This document shows positions 35,937 through 43,951 of a stretch of 64,000 nt of DNA, piece after piece. The notes beneath the pieces are model-generated. The model had not been told where the DNA came from. It saw only the letters and a program-made list of their open reading frames with translations, and did not search any database. Source of the stretch: Synechococcus sp. BO 8801 (lineage in GTDB: Bacteria > Cyanobacteriota > Cyanobacteriia > PCC-6307 > Cyanobiaceae); assembly GCF_002252675.1 (NCBI RefSeq), contig NZ_NQKY01000006.1, forward strand, positions 62,001 through 126,000, read 5' to 3'. Positions within the stretch are counted from its first letter, which is position 1. The number at the start of each line of letters is the position of its first letter. The position numbers and the translations under genes were made by a program.

Positions 35937-36860
35937 ATGAAAACTACGGAACTCATATTGCTTCTCCAACGTTTAGGTTCTGAGCCAATGGATCGAGAAG
36001 TCGTTTCAGCCTACGAGCCGTTGTTTCGAAATGGCCTTCTGGATCTCATATCGACTCCACGGAAGCAGCGTCAAACAGAGCTTCATGGTTTAGCTTCGAG
36101 GCTGAATGCTACCCCGGTAGAAACAGACGCTCTTCTCTCCCGGATTGAAAATCGGCTCCACCTTAGTCGTGCGGATAAACATTTATCAAACTTTAGCACG
36201 AAAACAAGGACTGTAGTTACGGTATCTCCATGGAAAAAGTATAAATGGCTGATAGTCGCCGGAAGTCTGTTGCTTTTGAGCTCTGTTGGAATCAGCATTG
36301 CCTTCCAGCTTCATCGGACACGAGTCGAGTTGTCGCGGCAAATAGAGAGTAGCCAGAAGCAGAAAGATGATATCGAAAGACTTAAAAAACAAATTGCCGA
36401 CCAGAAACCCGCTTTGGCAAATGAGGGAGAGGTCGCCGCAGATGCATCTATTCAAGAGGGGAATTCAAGTGATTCCAGAATTCCAAGTTCATCTGAAACT
36501 GGCTCACCTTCCTCACCTATAACTGATTCACCTAACATCAGAAGCGCGGAGGCAGATAGCAGACCAGCAGAAGTTTCATCCCCAATTCGCTGGGATGGAT
36601 GTGAAGTGAATCAGGGGAGCGCAAGTAGACCAAGTCAAGGAGATGTTTGGTGGCCTGTCGTTGCACCCGCCTCAGCCTTGGAGAAGGTCAGGATCCATTG
36701 CCGAAGCGATGCCTTTCTTAACCGTGACGGCAATGTACAGGTTGCCAGCTTTGACAGTCGCGATCAGGCAGAAGAGTGGGCAAGGCGTGTAAGCGCCGAC
36801 GACAAACACCCCTATAGACTTTGGGTAGGCGATTCGACAGTTTATGGAGTACAACCATGA
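35937..36860 (+). CDS. Single-pass membrane protein with SPOR-like C-terminus
   Basis: First gene of the motor operon. From ATG 35937 (MKTTELILLLQRLG, preceded by AGTGAGG) it has 307 residues; an in-frame ATG at 35799 would add a 46-residue extension with 13 prolines in a row. Residues ~1-90 are a soluble helical domain. A basic stretch (SPWKKYKW) leads into one membrane helix (LIVAGSLLLLSSVGISIAFQ). A coiled-coil follows (RVELSRQIESSQKQKDDIER), then a Ser-rich linker. The last ~100 residues end in VQVASFDSRDQAEEWARRVS, which resembles the SPOR fold that binds peptidoglycan. The stop overlaps the next start as ATGA. A cell-wall anchor for the motor is a reasonable inference. Confidence 0.65.
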   Translation: MKTTELILLLQRLGSEPMDREVVSAYEPLFRNGLLDLISTPRKQRQTELHGLASRLNATPVETDALLSRIENRLHLSRADKHLSNFSTKTRTVVTVSPWKKYKWLIVAGSLLLLSSVGISIAFQLHRTRVELSRQIESSQKQKDDIERLKKQIADQKPALANEGEVAADASIQEGNSSDSRIPSSSETGSPSSPITDSPNIRSAEADSRPAEVSSPIRWDGCEVNQGSASRPSQGDVWWPVVAPASALEKVRIHCRSDAFLNRDGNVQVASFDSRDQAEEWARRVSADDKHPYRLWVGDSTVYGVQP

Positions 36861-37654
36861 ATGAGACTAAGATGCTATTGGAGTTACCGAGGCGTCGTTG
36901 GATTCCAACAAGTAGTCTACTATCTGTGGGTATCGGTGTTGTGCTTACGCTAGCAGTTGTAGTGATAGCACTTCCATTCGAAACAACGGCTGTAGGTGCT
37001 TTCATCCTTGGTCGAGGTCTTACCCAGCCAATAACTCTTGCAATCGCGTTCACAGTCGCCCACTACTGTATAAGGAGATGTTTTGTGGCGCGTAATGAGC
37101 AGCGCCATGTCGACCGAGACTGGATTCCAAGGGGAATGATCAATATTCAACCATCGGATGTAGATATTGATATTCTCTTGGGATTGTTTCAACAACGACA
37201 GACTTTAATCGGTAATCGACTTACTCGTCTCCTCATGTGCTTCCGGGATTCGCGATCAAGGGAAAATACCCGAGAACTCCATCAGGATGACGTCGCGCTG
37301 ACTCAAGCAGATATAGAGAGTGGATTCTTAGTGACGCGCACCATGATCTGGGCGTTGCCAATGCTTGGATTCCTTGGCACTGTGCTCGGGATTTCAGTGT
37401 CGATTGGTGGCTTTTCCGGTTTACTAGCCAATGTTGAAGATCTTGATAAGGTCAAAAGTAGCTTGACCCAAGTCACGGGTGGTCTTTCAACGGCCTTTGA
37501 TACCACACTGCTTGGAATCATTGCCGCCATCATTTGCATGCTCTTAATGAGCATCACAGAGAAAGCTGAACAAAGACTGGCCTGTGACATTGAAGCCACA
37601 ATCAACGATGAGCTCTTTCCGCGTCTGGGGAACTATGAGACGTCTTCGACGTAA
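36857..37654 (+). CDS. MotA/TolQ/ExbB-type proton-channel protein
   Basis: A 265-residue protein. Two N-terminal hydrophobic segments (TSSLLSVGIGVVLTLAVVVI and AVGAFILGRGLTQPITLAIA) precede a cytoplasmic helical region. The conserved TolQ/ExbB core follows: TRTMIWALPMLGFLGTVLGI, then VTGGLSTAFDTTLLGIIAAI (P-x-x-G-x-L-G-T-V-x-G and A-x-x-T-x-x-G-x-x motifs). In this family five subunits form a channel around two ExbD-like subunits and use the proton gradient to do mechanical work. The start overlaps the previous stop (ATGA). It is longer at the N-terminus than ExbB (~240 residues) but lacks the long tail of ZorA. Confidence 0.88.
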   Translation: MNETKMLLELPRRRWIPTSSLLSVGIGVVLTLAVVVIALPFETTAVGAFILGRGLTQPITLAIAFTVAHYCIRRCFVARNEQRHVDRDWIPRGMINIQPSDVDIDILLGLFQQRQTLIGNRLTRLLMCFRDSRSRENTRELHQDDVALTQADIESGFLVTRTMIWALPMLGFLGTVLGISVSIGGFSGLLANVEDLDKVKSSLTQVTGGLSTAFDTTLLGIIAAIICMLLMSITEKAEQRLACDIEATINDELFPRLGNYETSST

Positions 37655-38147
37655 GTCTTCAACCTCGGTTGACCTGATCGGGTTCTTAGATATTCTCAGT
37701 ACTGTAATGGTGATAGTACTGATTGTCATTTCTGTTTTGTCTTTATCTCTTGGTGTTAGTAGCAACAAGCAAGCCGACCGGGCACGAGAGATCTCAAGGC
37801 AGGAAGTTCAAGATAAACAAGATATAAAAGAGGAAGCCCAGGCATCCCAAGTAGAGCTAGTGACCATAGGTGGTCAGCAAATCTCGGGATCCGCCGCCTT
37901 TCTTCTCTGCCGTGACGGGCAGATTGAGATCCATGATCCCGGTGCCAGGACTATATTGAGCAAATGGGACTTATCCATATCAGCACCACATTCAATTATT
38001 GAGACAATTCGGTCACGCAACGCTTATATAGCTGTAGCAGTCAGTTGCTTTAGTCAGATTGAGGGGATTGTCAACGAACTTCGTTCTTCCGGCATCCGAG
38101 TAGGATACGAACCGATTGCAGACAATGCAAAACTGCCATGGGAGTAA
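37635..38147 (+). CDS. ExbD/TolR-like protein 1
   Basis: A 170-residue protein starting MRRLRRKSSTSVDLIGFLDI, with one membrane helix (LSTVMVIVLIVISVLSLSLG) that carries an Asp (FLDILST) at its cytoplasmic end, as the proton-path Asp of ExbD/TolR. A coiled-coil-like segment (REISRQEVQDKQDIKEEAQA) links to a periplasmic alpha/beta domain with IEIHDPGARTILSKWDLS and AYIAVAVSCFSQIEGIVNEL. It overlaps the end of the channel gene by 20 bp and the start of the next gene by 10 bp. The start is chosen at ATG 37635 because the basic, then hydrophobic, N-terminus fits the family. Confidence 0.75.
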   Translation: MRRLRRKSSTSVDLIGFLDILSTVMVIVLIVISVLSLSLGVSSNKQADRAREISRQEVQDKQDIKEEAQASQVELVTIGGQQISGSAAFLLCRDGQIEIHDPGARTILSKWDLSISAPHSIIETIRSRNAYIAVAVSCFSQIEGIVNELRSSGIRVGYEPIADNAKLPWE

Positions 38148-38740
38148 GACGACATAAACAGCGCGGAGATGTCGGGCTGTCAATGGATAGCCTTTTAGAT
38201 GTTTTTATGAATGTAATAGGAGTATTGATGATTACCGCTGTTGTCTTAGCTCTCTCTGTGCGCGAGCAAAGCGAAGGTGCTGCCGCATCTATTTCCAAAG
38301 TCCCTATTAAAGATTCGCAACCCTCTAGACAAGAGACTCCACGCAAACCAATTAGACTCATATTGCCTGAGGCGGAGGATGTTAACACGCTTCCCTTGTA
38401 CCTCTTGGTTACTGGTGAAGGAATTAGACCAGTTAATGGAGACAATTCGGACGTCACTGATCGATACTTTAGCAGAAGCTATAATCAGATCACAGAGTCA
38501 CTTGTCCTTGACCCTATTCCTGGCTTGGTGATTAGTCGTGAAGAGCTTCAGGATTGGTTGAGAAGTCATAATCCCAGCTCATGGCACGTGATGGCAATCA
38601 TCACACCGGGTGGTACCCGTTACTATAGAGACTTGCGCAAGTTAGTAACGCAAGAAGGTTTTCGTTCAGGGTGGACGCCTCATGAAGGGTCTCAGATTGT
38701 TTTCGGTAGTGAAGGCGACGATGGCCGTACAGTTCAATGA
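38138..38740 (+). CDS. ExbD/TolR-like protein 2
   Basis: A 200-residue protein, MGVRRHKQRGDVGLSMDSLL, with one membrane helix DVFMNVIGVLMITAVVLALS preceded by the family Asp (SLLDVFMN). A Ser/Pro-rich linker leads to a periplasmic domain with IRLILPEAEDVNTLPLYLLV and SSWHVMAIITPGGTRYYRDL. It is clearly related in layout to the gene before it but diverged, so the complex probably contains an ExbD-like heterodimer. Last gene of the operon; no further gene follows on this strand. Confidence 0.75.
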   Translation: MGVRRHKQRGDVGLSMDSLLDVFMNVIGVLMITAVVLALSVREQSEGAAASISKVPIKDSQPSRQETPRKPIRLILPEAEDVNTLPLYLLVTGEGIRPVNGDNSDVTDRYFSRSYNQITESLVLDPIPGLVISREELQDWLRSHNPSSWHVMAIITPGGTRYYRDLRKLVTQEGFRSGWTPHEGSQIVFGSEGDDGRTVQ

Positions 38741-38862
38741 TAATCGGCTAGAGATTTACTAGTTATGACACTCTTTACATCTAGCCGCAGTTTAAGCTGA
38801 TTACCGAAGGCAATGAGGGTGCTTCTCTATGGCGTTACAGTACATGGTTAGCAAGCCATACA

Positions 38863-39156
38863 TTAGGGACACTTCTTCGCAATCTCTCTCATCTTCCTGG
38901 TTACTGAAAGCGTATACCCATTTGGCAGCCTGACCGATCTATCACGCATCTCTTGTTCTATATAGATCTGGTTCTCATCAATCTTTTGTTGAGCTCGAAC
39001 CGCTGCCATCTCAACGCTCAGGCCATAACCCTTCATCTCGCAGAACTCATTTGCATATACCCATGCATATGTATCATTCGCTTTAACTGGAGTTGAGAGA
39101 AGAATGCTAAGAATAGACGATGTAGTCAGAAGCCTCGGTCCGAATAGTTTTGACAT
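38863..39156 (-). CDS. Small secreted hypothetical protein
   Basis: A 97-residue protein with a signal peptide (MSKLFGPRLLTTSSILSILL, cleavage near PVKAND). The mature ~70 residues (YAWVYANEFCEMKGYGLSVE, QQKIDENQIYIEQEMRD, REIAKKCP) are helical with two Cys that could pair. ATG at 39156 has a CAGGTG ribosome-binding site 7 bp upstream; an ATG at 39171 is also possible. I do not recognise a family; similar small secreted helical proteins are common in picocyanobacteria. Confidence 0.55.
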   Translation of the reverse strand: MSKLFGPRLLTTSSILSILLSTPVKANDTYAWVYANEFCEMKGYGLSVEMAAVRAQQKIDENQIYIEQEMRDRSVRLPNGYTLSVTRKMREIAKKCP

Positions 39157-39610
39157 GGCTAGCACCTGCATAGACAAGGCAACTCAATAATTATAAGGCA
39201 GGCTGGCAGTCTTTTCAAGTTTTGACCTTGCAAGTTAATTGCACCGTCGCCTAGCTGATATTGATAAGTTGCTCATGCTGTACAGAGATAAGTTCAAGCA
39301 TTGGCACTGTCTTAGGTATGCGCCATATCTACCTGAGTCCTTCCCAGTTCAATCACCTCAACGCTTCATACGCCCTCCCATCTCCATGACCACTAAATAC
39401 GTAGGCCACTCTCGCAGCCGCCTCTGAGCCGCCCTCTGCCAGGGAAGTTGAAGCCTATCCATCCCGACCACTTCAACGACCAGTGGTGCTGATGGCATAA
39501 ATCAATGCGTCGTGACAGCGAGGCCGTCAAGACTGATGACCGCCGGCTGTTAAGCCGCTGAAACCGCCAGGTCAAGGCCCTGAAAAAGAGAAGCAGTGAC
39601 AGATATCCTT
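39157..39610. other. Intergenic region
   Basis: No gene, repeat or recognisable remnant is seen. Confidence 0.4.
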
Positions 39611-39787
39611 TCAGCCCTCCAGCTCCTCAGCCAAGGCGAGCACCCCCGCCAGCACCTCCCCGTAATTCTCCGCGAGGGAATCACGCTCCTGCGAGCCAAC
39701 AGGCGCCGCCTTGCCCCTCCGTGCCAGTTCGGCCAGTTGTTGCCGAAGCTCGGCAAGACGAATGCGGCGTGGATCCGGTTCTGGCAT
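39611..39787 (-). CDS. Small hypothetical protein downstream of thermonuclease
   Basis: A 58-residue protein, MPEPDPRRIRLAELRQQLAE, with a leucine-rich helix and a C-terminal ENYGEVLAGVLALAEELEG helix; it probably forms a helical hairpin. ATG at 39787 lies 4 bp after the stop of the thermonuclease gene, so it is likely co-translated with it. Function unknown. Confidence 0.55.
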   Translation of the reverse strand: MPEPDPRRIRLAELRQQLAELARRGKAAPVGSQERDSLAENYGEVLAGVLALAEELEG

Positions 39788-39791
39788 CGTT

Positions 39792-40472
39792 TCAGCGCAA
39801 CGCCTCGCAGGCTTCACCGTCCCCATCGCCATCGAGGTAGGTGTGCCCCTCCCGTAGCAGCTGCTGGGCCCGCTCCCATGACCCCACGTTCCTGCAGTAC
39901 CACCGCCTGCCTGAGCTCGGTCTGGCTTCACCGTTGATGATCGTCAGGTTAACCGGGCGCTGAGGTCTTGGCGCTGGCTGGCTCTGTCGACCCCGCCTTG
40001 CAGCCCTGAAATCCCAAGGGCGCTCGATCCCGCCCTCAACCCTCCAGACCCCTACGTGGTAGCGCTCTGCCAGCTTCTCCCGATCGAGGTAGGCCCACTG
40101 CTCGCACTGCTTTAGGTACTGGCGGTAGGCGAAGGTATGGCCCTGCTGGACCAGGGTGAGGCCGGCGTTCCGCCCGTCGGCGGTGAAGACCTCGGAGACA
40201 GTCCGGCCGTAACGGTCCTTGGTCTGGGTCTTCAGTGTGACCGAGGACCCGACCGGCAGCATCTGCTGGAGGGCAGCCCTCGCCTGCTGTCCGTAAGGCG
40301 CCTGCGCCATCTCTGGGGCGTCTATGCAGGCCACTCGGATCGTGAGCTTCCGGCCCGCTTCCTCGACCCGCAGGGTGTCGCCGTCGCCGACGGAGATCAC
40401 CGTGGCGGCAAGGGCGGCCAGGGGTGTGAGCAGAGGGAGGAACAGGAAGCCCAGCAGTGGGGTGAGCCGCAT
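39792..40472 (-). CDS. Secreted thermonuclease-family protein with Excalibur motif
   Basis: A 226-residue protein with a signal peptide (MRLTPLLGFLFLPLLTPLAA, cleavage near ALAATV). The staphylococcal-nuclease fold follows: VISVGDGDTLRVEEAG, IRVACIDAPEMAQ (catalytic Arg and calcium-binding Asp), KTQTKDRYGRTVSEV (second Arg) and LVQQGHTFAYRQYLK. The C-terminus RRWYCRNVGSWERAQ...YLDGDGDGEACEALR is an Excalibur calcium-binding motif (DxDxDGxxCE). It should be an extracellular or periplasmic calcium-dependent nuclease. Two Cys near the C-terminus may form a disulfide. Confidence 0.9.
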   Translation of the reverse strand: MRLTPLLGFLFLPLLTPLAALAATVISVGDGDTLRVEEAGRKLTIRVACIDAPEMAQAPYGQQARAALQQMLPVGSSVTLKTQTKDRYGRTVSEVFTADGRNAGLTLVQQGHTFAYRQYLKQCEQWAYLDREKLAERYHVGVWRVEGGIERPWDFRAARRGRQSQPAPRPQRPVNLTIINGEARPSSGRRWYCRNVGSWERAQQLLREGHTYLDGDGDGEACEALR

Positions 40473-40717
40473 CAGTGCTCGGGGCAGTGTCGGGATCTTG
40501 GCAGCTCAGATACTGATTAGTGGGAATGCTGCCGGCGCAGGGCGATGTGCTGGGGGGGGGCGTGAGCTTGCAAGTTGGCAAGAACCCAGGCTTGCCAGGG
40601 GGAGCCATCGCCCGTAGACCGCTCGCTGGCCCACAAGAGGGACTAAATAGTGCCCATGGCGTTTCAGCCCATCCAATGGCCGCCTCCACCGGTATTGAGG
40701 TGTGTGCCCTTGGTTCA

Positions 40718-41425
40718 ATGCCCTCCCCCCTCCAACCCCTGTTTCGCAGGGCCGCCACCGGCGGACTGATAGCCGTCGGTCTGCTGGCTGCTGGACTGCT
40801 GGCCGCCTCTGGCGTCCCCCGGCTGCAGGCCGCCTCCGCGAAGGACCTCCCCGACCCAACCGTAGCCAAGCCCCCTGCCAGTCGTCCGAATGCAACCGCC
40901 ACGGCGGTGCTGACTGGGGGGTGTTTCTGGGGCATGGAGGCTGTGTTCGAGCACGTCAAAGGCGTCAAGGAGGTGGTGACCGGCTACGCGGGCGGCACGG
41001 CGGACACCGCCGACTACGAACGAGTCAGCAACGGCGACACCGGCCACGCCGAAGGCATCCGCATCACCTACGACCCCTCCCAGGTGAGCTATGGCCAGCT
41101 GCTGAAAGTGTTCTTCGCGGTGGCCCACGACCCAACGGAGCTGAATCGCCAGGGGCCCGAGGTGGGTACTCAGTACCGCTCGGCGATTTTCCCCATCGAT
41201 CCTGAGCAACGGCGGGTGGCTACGGCCTACATCGCCCAGTTGAACCGTTCAGGGGTCTTCCCGAAGCCAATCGCCACCACGGTGGAGAGCGGGCGGGGCT
41301 TTACCCCAGCCGAGGCATATCACCAGGACTTCGTTGCCCGGAATCCCAACCATCCCTACGTGGTGTTCCACGACAAGCCCAAGGTGGCCCGACTTGAAGC
41401 GGAATTCCCTGGGTTGTACCGATAG
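40718..41425 (+). CDS. msrA: Peptide methionine-S-sulfoxide reductase, exported
   Basis: A 235-residue MsrA that reduces methionine-S-sulfoxide in proteins. The catalytic signature GGCFWGMEAVFEHVKGV is at residues ~67-84, followed by TGYAGGTADTADYERVSNGDTGHAE and GPEVGTQYRSAIF, then EAYHQDFVARNP. An N-terminal hydrophobic segment (AATGGLIAVGLLAAGLLAAS) acts as signal peptide or anchor, so it works in the periplasm or thylakoid lumen. ATG at 40718 starts right before this segment; the frame is open to 40520 but the extension has no support. No resolving Cys is seen near the C-terminus (FPGLYR), so a single-Cys mechanism is likely. The gene is GC-rich like the backbone. Confidence 0.93.
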   Translation: MPSPLQPLFRRAATGGLIAVGLLAAGLLAASGVPRLQAASAKDLPDPTVAKPPASRPNATATAVLTGGCFWGMEAVFEHVKGVKEVVTGYAGGTADTADYERVSNGDTGHAEGIRITYDPSQVSYGQLLKVFFAVAHDPTELNRQGPEVGTQYRSAIFPIDPEQRRVATAYIAQLNRSGVFPKPIATTVESGRGFTPAEAYHQDFVARNPNHPYVVFHDKPKVARLEAEFPGLYR

Positions 41426-41462
41426 GGGCTATGCCCAGGGCTGGAGAAGATGTTGGTGGAGG

Positions 41463-41812
41463 TGGCTCGCCCTCGGGGGAAGGCTCGTTCCATCCACCGG
41501 TACCAGTGATACGCACTAACCGCCCCCCTTCAAAGCCGCACAACCGGACAGGCCGGACAACGGGGGGCTGCCTCCTTTCTTGGATGTCTGCTTTGCAAGG
41601 GAGGGGGGGATCTGATCAATGGTTTTTATTGAGGGTGTCCGCCCTGTCCAGCGCGTCCGGCGTGAGGTGGGGACTGGGGAGAGGGAAGCTGCCCTGCCCT
41701 GTCCGGACCCTGTCCACGCGCTCACCGCGCCTGTCCGACCACCACAGCCCTGGCCGTTAGGTCATACCCCCCCGACCTGGCTAGGGAAGGGTGTCCCCCT
41801 TTGGGGGGGGCA
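41463..41812 (+). repeat. S3: GC-rich palindromic element; identical to S5 over ~286 bp
   Basis: From CCCCCCTTCAAAGCCGCAC at 41523 to CCCCCTTTGGGGGG at ~41809 the sequence matches 50765-51050 base for base by eye. It has the S layout: ACCGGACAGGCCGGACAACGG, spacer, TGTCCGCCCTGTCCAGCGCG, then spaced TGTCC units. The flank upstream (GGCTCGTTCCATCCACCGG) is also shared, with a few differences. Confidence 0.8.
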
Positions 41813-41878
41813 TGGCGTGAAGTCCGACTACTGACCCTGTCCGCCCATGGGAACCCTGTAAGCAGTCGCTCCATCGCC

Positions 41879-42060
41879 ATGCCCCGTTAGCTCTGGCACC
41901 TTGATCCTGACGGATGACCCTTGGAACGCATCGACACCGAGACCGGCCAGCACGTCCCCATCTTCACTGGCGGGCCACAGAAGTCGCTCTATCCCAGGAC
42001 GGTGGCAGTTCCATCGCCTGCTCCATGCTTAAGGTCTCGGGTGAGTGGGGCTGGCGGGTC
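41879..42060 (+). pseudogene. Small repeat-associated ORF, copy 3 (stops)
   Basis: It begins ATGCCCCGTTAGCTCTGGCAC, i.e. MPR-stop-LWHLDPDG-stop-PLERIDTETGQHVPIFTGG, so two in-frame stops break an otherwise recognisable copy. The frame also shifts in the last third. Confidence 0.7.
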
Positions 42061-42200
42061 TAAATGGGGATGAGGAATGGGCGGGCTGGGACGATCTTCG
42101 GGGTTAACCAACTGTGCGGGTCACCCCCGAGGCCGCCACGGCGTTGCGTCGATAGCCTGCTTCTCCGACTTCCTCACATGGATCGAGTGCGCGCTTGCCC

Positions 42201-42374
42201 AGCGGCGATGATCTTGAGCGTCTTGTGCCCACGGATCGCCTCCATGGCGACCTTGGCCTTGAACTCGGGACCGAGGATGCGGCGTTTGCTCATGGGTGGG
42301 AGCCCCGTGCAGGGCGGGTGCCCCGCCTCTGAGGTTCACGATGGAGCCTGTCCAGAAAAACCAGTCCCACTCAG
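42201..42374 (-). repeat. R9: IS3-type orfA end remnant
   Basis: Minus-strand ATG at 42293 starts MSKRRILGPEFKAKVAMEAI. The hairpin GGGCGGGTGCCCCGCC region and the terminus CCTGTCCAGAAAAACCAG are well kept. Confidence 0.75.
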
Positions 42375-42707
42375 ATCCGCCTGGCGAACCTGCTCAGCCC
42401 GAGGGAGGCGCTGTCCTGAACCGAGCAGTGAGGGGCGCAAGGGTTCGATGCAGTGCTCCGCGAGACGAGCGGAGGCCAGCCGGAAACGTCCGATCGGCCG
42501 AGCGAACGTCCCAGATGGTGCCGGCCATCGCGCACGCTCACGGGACCAGCGCGACTGCACTCGGTTGGGCCACTATTTCAGCGGCCTCTTAGAACCGGCA
42601 TGTTCTCCGAGAGCTTTGCGATCTTTTGCTAGTTTGTCCCAGAGGTCTCTCTGGCTCACCGCTGTTATGCAGCCTGTTTGACTAGATTTATCGCCGTTCC
42701 CGTGCAA

Positions 42708-43925
42708 TCAACAGGCTCGCTGATTTGTTATGGTACCATTAATTTCAGCGTCTTGTATCATGAGCCAGGGGAAGCTTCCCTCTGTAGGGAGTGGGTCTGT
42801 TCCATTGATTAGACAAACTCCGCCGCGAGTTCTATGTCCATAGGATGATGCCCCTACAATTGACGTACGTCCATAAACCCAGGTTACCTCAACAGGCCCA
42901 GCAACCTGAAGTCCTGTGGAGCAGTCGACAAGCCCAGAAACAGAGATCTTCGCTTCGCCTAAGAAGTGACAACCAGAAACTACGTTTTGACAATAGTAAT
43001 TGGGCTCAAATGTCTTGACAAGACTCCTTGCATCGCCATCTCCACCAACAACTTCGAGATGGGTGCAACGCAACCTACGATTCTCCCCATGTAATGAGAC
43101 TTGCGAAAGACCTCCACATCTCTCAAGAATCGTATTCCTGTGTGTATGAGCCCTCTCGCCGACATACTTAGAAGCCACAAACGTACCATTCTTCACGACT
43201 GGAATTCTGCCAATTGGCACCCCATCGTCATCAAGCCCATATCTGCGTGGATGGATGGCGAATACTTGGAGCCACTCTCCACCAACTCGCCAATTAAGAG
43301 CAGGTATAAATGACTCTACAGCGTGTCCTATTACTTCGTGAAGAAGAACGGCAGCTACATTTGGCGAGATTAATAGCGAAGCCGTTTGGGGAATAATCCT
43401 CGAGCAACTTACTTCATTGGCAGCGAGCTGATCGATCCCAAATCTTAAGAGCATACAAGAATGATATAATGATCGCGATATCATTTCCATCATAGGTGAC
43501 AAAAGTCTACCCCCATCTCTTAGGATAATGTCACTAAATGATACTTCTGCTCTCCATTCAACAAAGAAGCTATCCTGGGTATCAGCTAGACTATTCTTAT
43601 ATCGCCTAAGCGCCTTGACAACTCGTAGCCTTATGCGCAGTTGATCCTCACCATTCCCTATAGCAGAATAGAGAGTCGCGCGAAGTTCGTCAATCCATGA
43701 CTGTGAGGTGTCTCCCCAGAATTCATGAATTAACTCCGTGGCGATGGGAGATTTGTCACTTATACTAATCCTGTCAAGGTCTGAGGACCAATCAGACTCC
43801 TGAATTCTTATCGTACGCCTTGCTGATCGAGAGAGCGTAGATGTATTCGGCAACAGAAGGTATGACTCAAGAACGCTGACATCCTCAATCTCATCTGTAA
43901 AACATTCCCGGCGATAGTTTGTCAC
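42708..43925 (-). CDS. TldD/PmbA-type metalloprotease-like protein
   Basis: A 405-residue protein of the TldD/PmbA (modulator of DNA gyrase) family. The zinc-site motif is seen in AAVLLHEVIGHAVESFIPAL (H-E-x-x-x-H) near residue 205. Other family marks are GLDDDGVPIGRIPVVKNGTF, RTSIVGASSYGHRTRGGVCL and a C-terminal glycine-rich strand region. TldD works with TldE to trim modified peptides such as microcin B17 and to degrade unfolded peptides; here only one subunit is encoded. Last gene of the seven-gene operon, 26 bp after the carbamoyltransferase. In this setting a leader-peptide protease is the likely job. The gene is AT-rich compared with the backbone. Confidence 0.85.
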   Translation of the reverse strand: MTNYRRECFTDEIEDVSVLESYLLLPNTSTLSRSARRTIRIQESDWSSDLDRISISDKSPIATELIHEFWGDTSQSWIDELRATLYSAIGNGEDQLRIRLRVVKALRRYKNSLADTQDSFFVEWRAEVSFSDIILRDGGRLLSPMMEMISRSLYHSCMLLRFGIDQLAANEVSCSRIIPQTASLLISPNVAAVLLHEVIGHAVESFIPALNWRVGGEWLQVFAIHPRRYGLDDDGVPIGRIPVVKNGTFVASKYVGERAHTHRNTILERCGGLSQVSLHGENRRLRCTHLEVVGGDGDARSLVKTFEPNYYCQNVVSGCHFLGEAKISVSGLVDCSTGLQVAGPVEVTWVYGRTSIVGASSYGHRTRGGVCLINGTDPLPTEGSFPWLMIQDAEINGTITNQRAC

Positions 43926-43951
43926 TTCTTTTCAATTAGCCTACAGATCAA

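Larger units (their letters stand above)
41426..42707. other. Repeat-filled region (S3, small-ORF pseudogene, R9)
   Basis: The full composite module in order: S3, leader plus decayed small ORF (41879), GGGGTTAACCAACTGTGCGGG block (~42098), R9. Nothing else is coding. Confidence 0.65.

Noticed and set aside
35799-38740. Canonical Zorya defence system
   Set aside because: The channel protein lacks the long ZorA tail, ExbD-like rather than MotB-like stators are present, and no ZorC/ZorD or ZorE gene follows.
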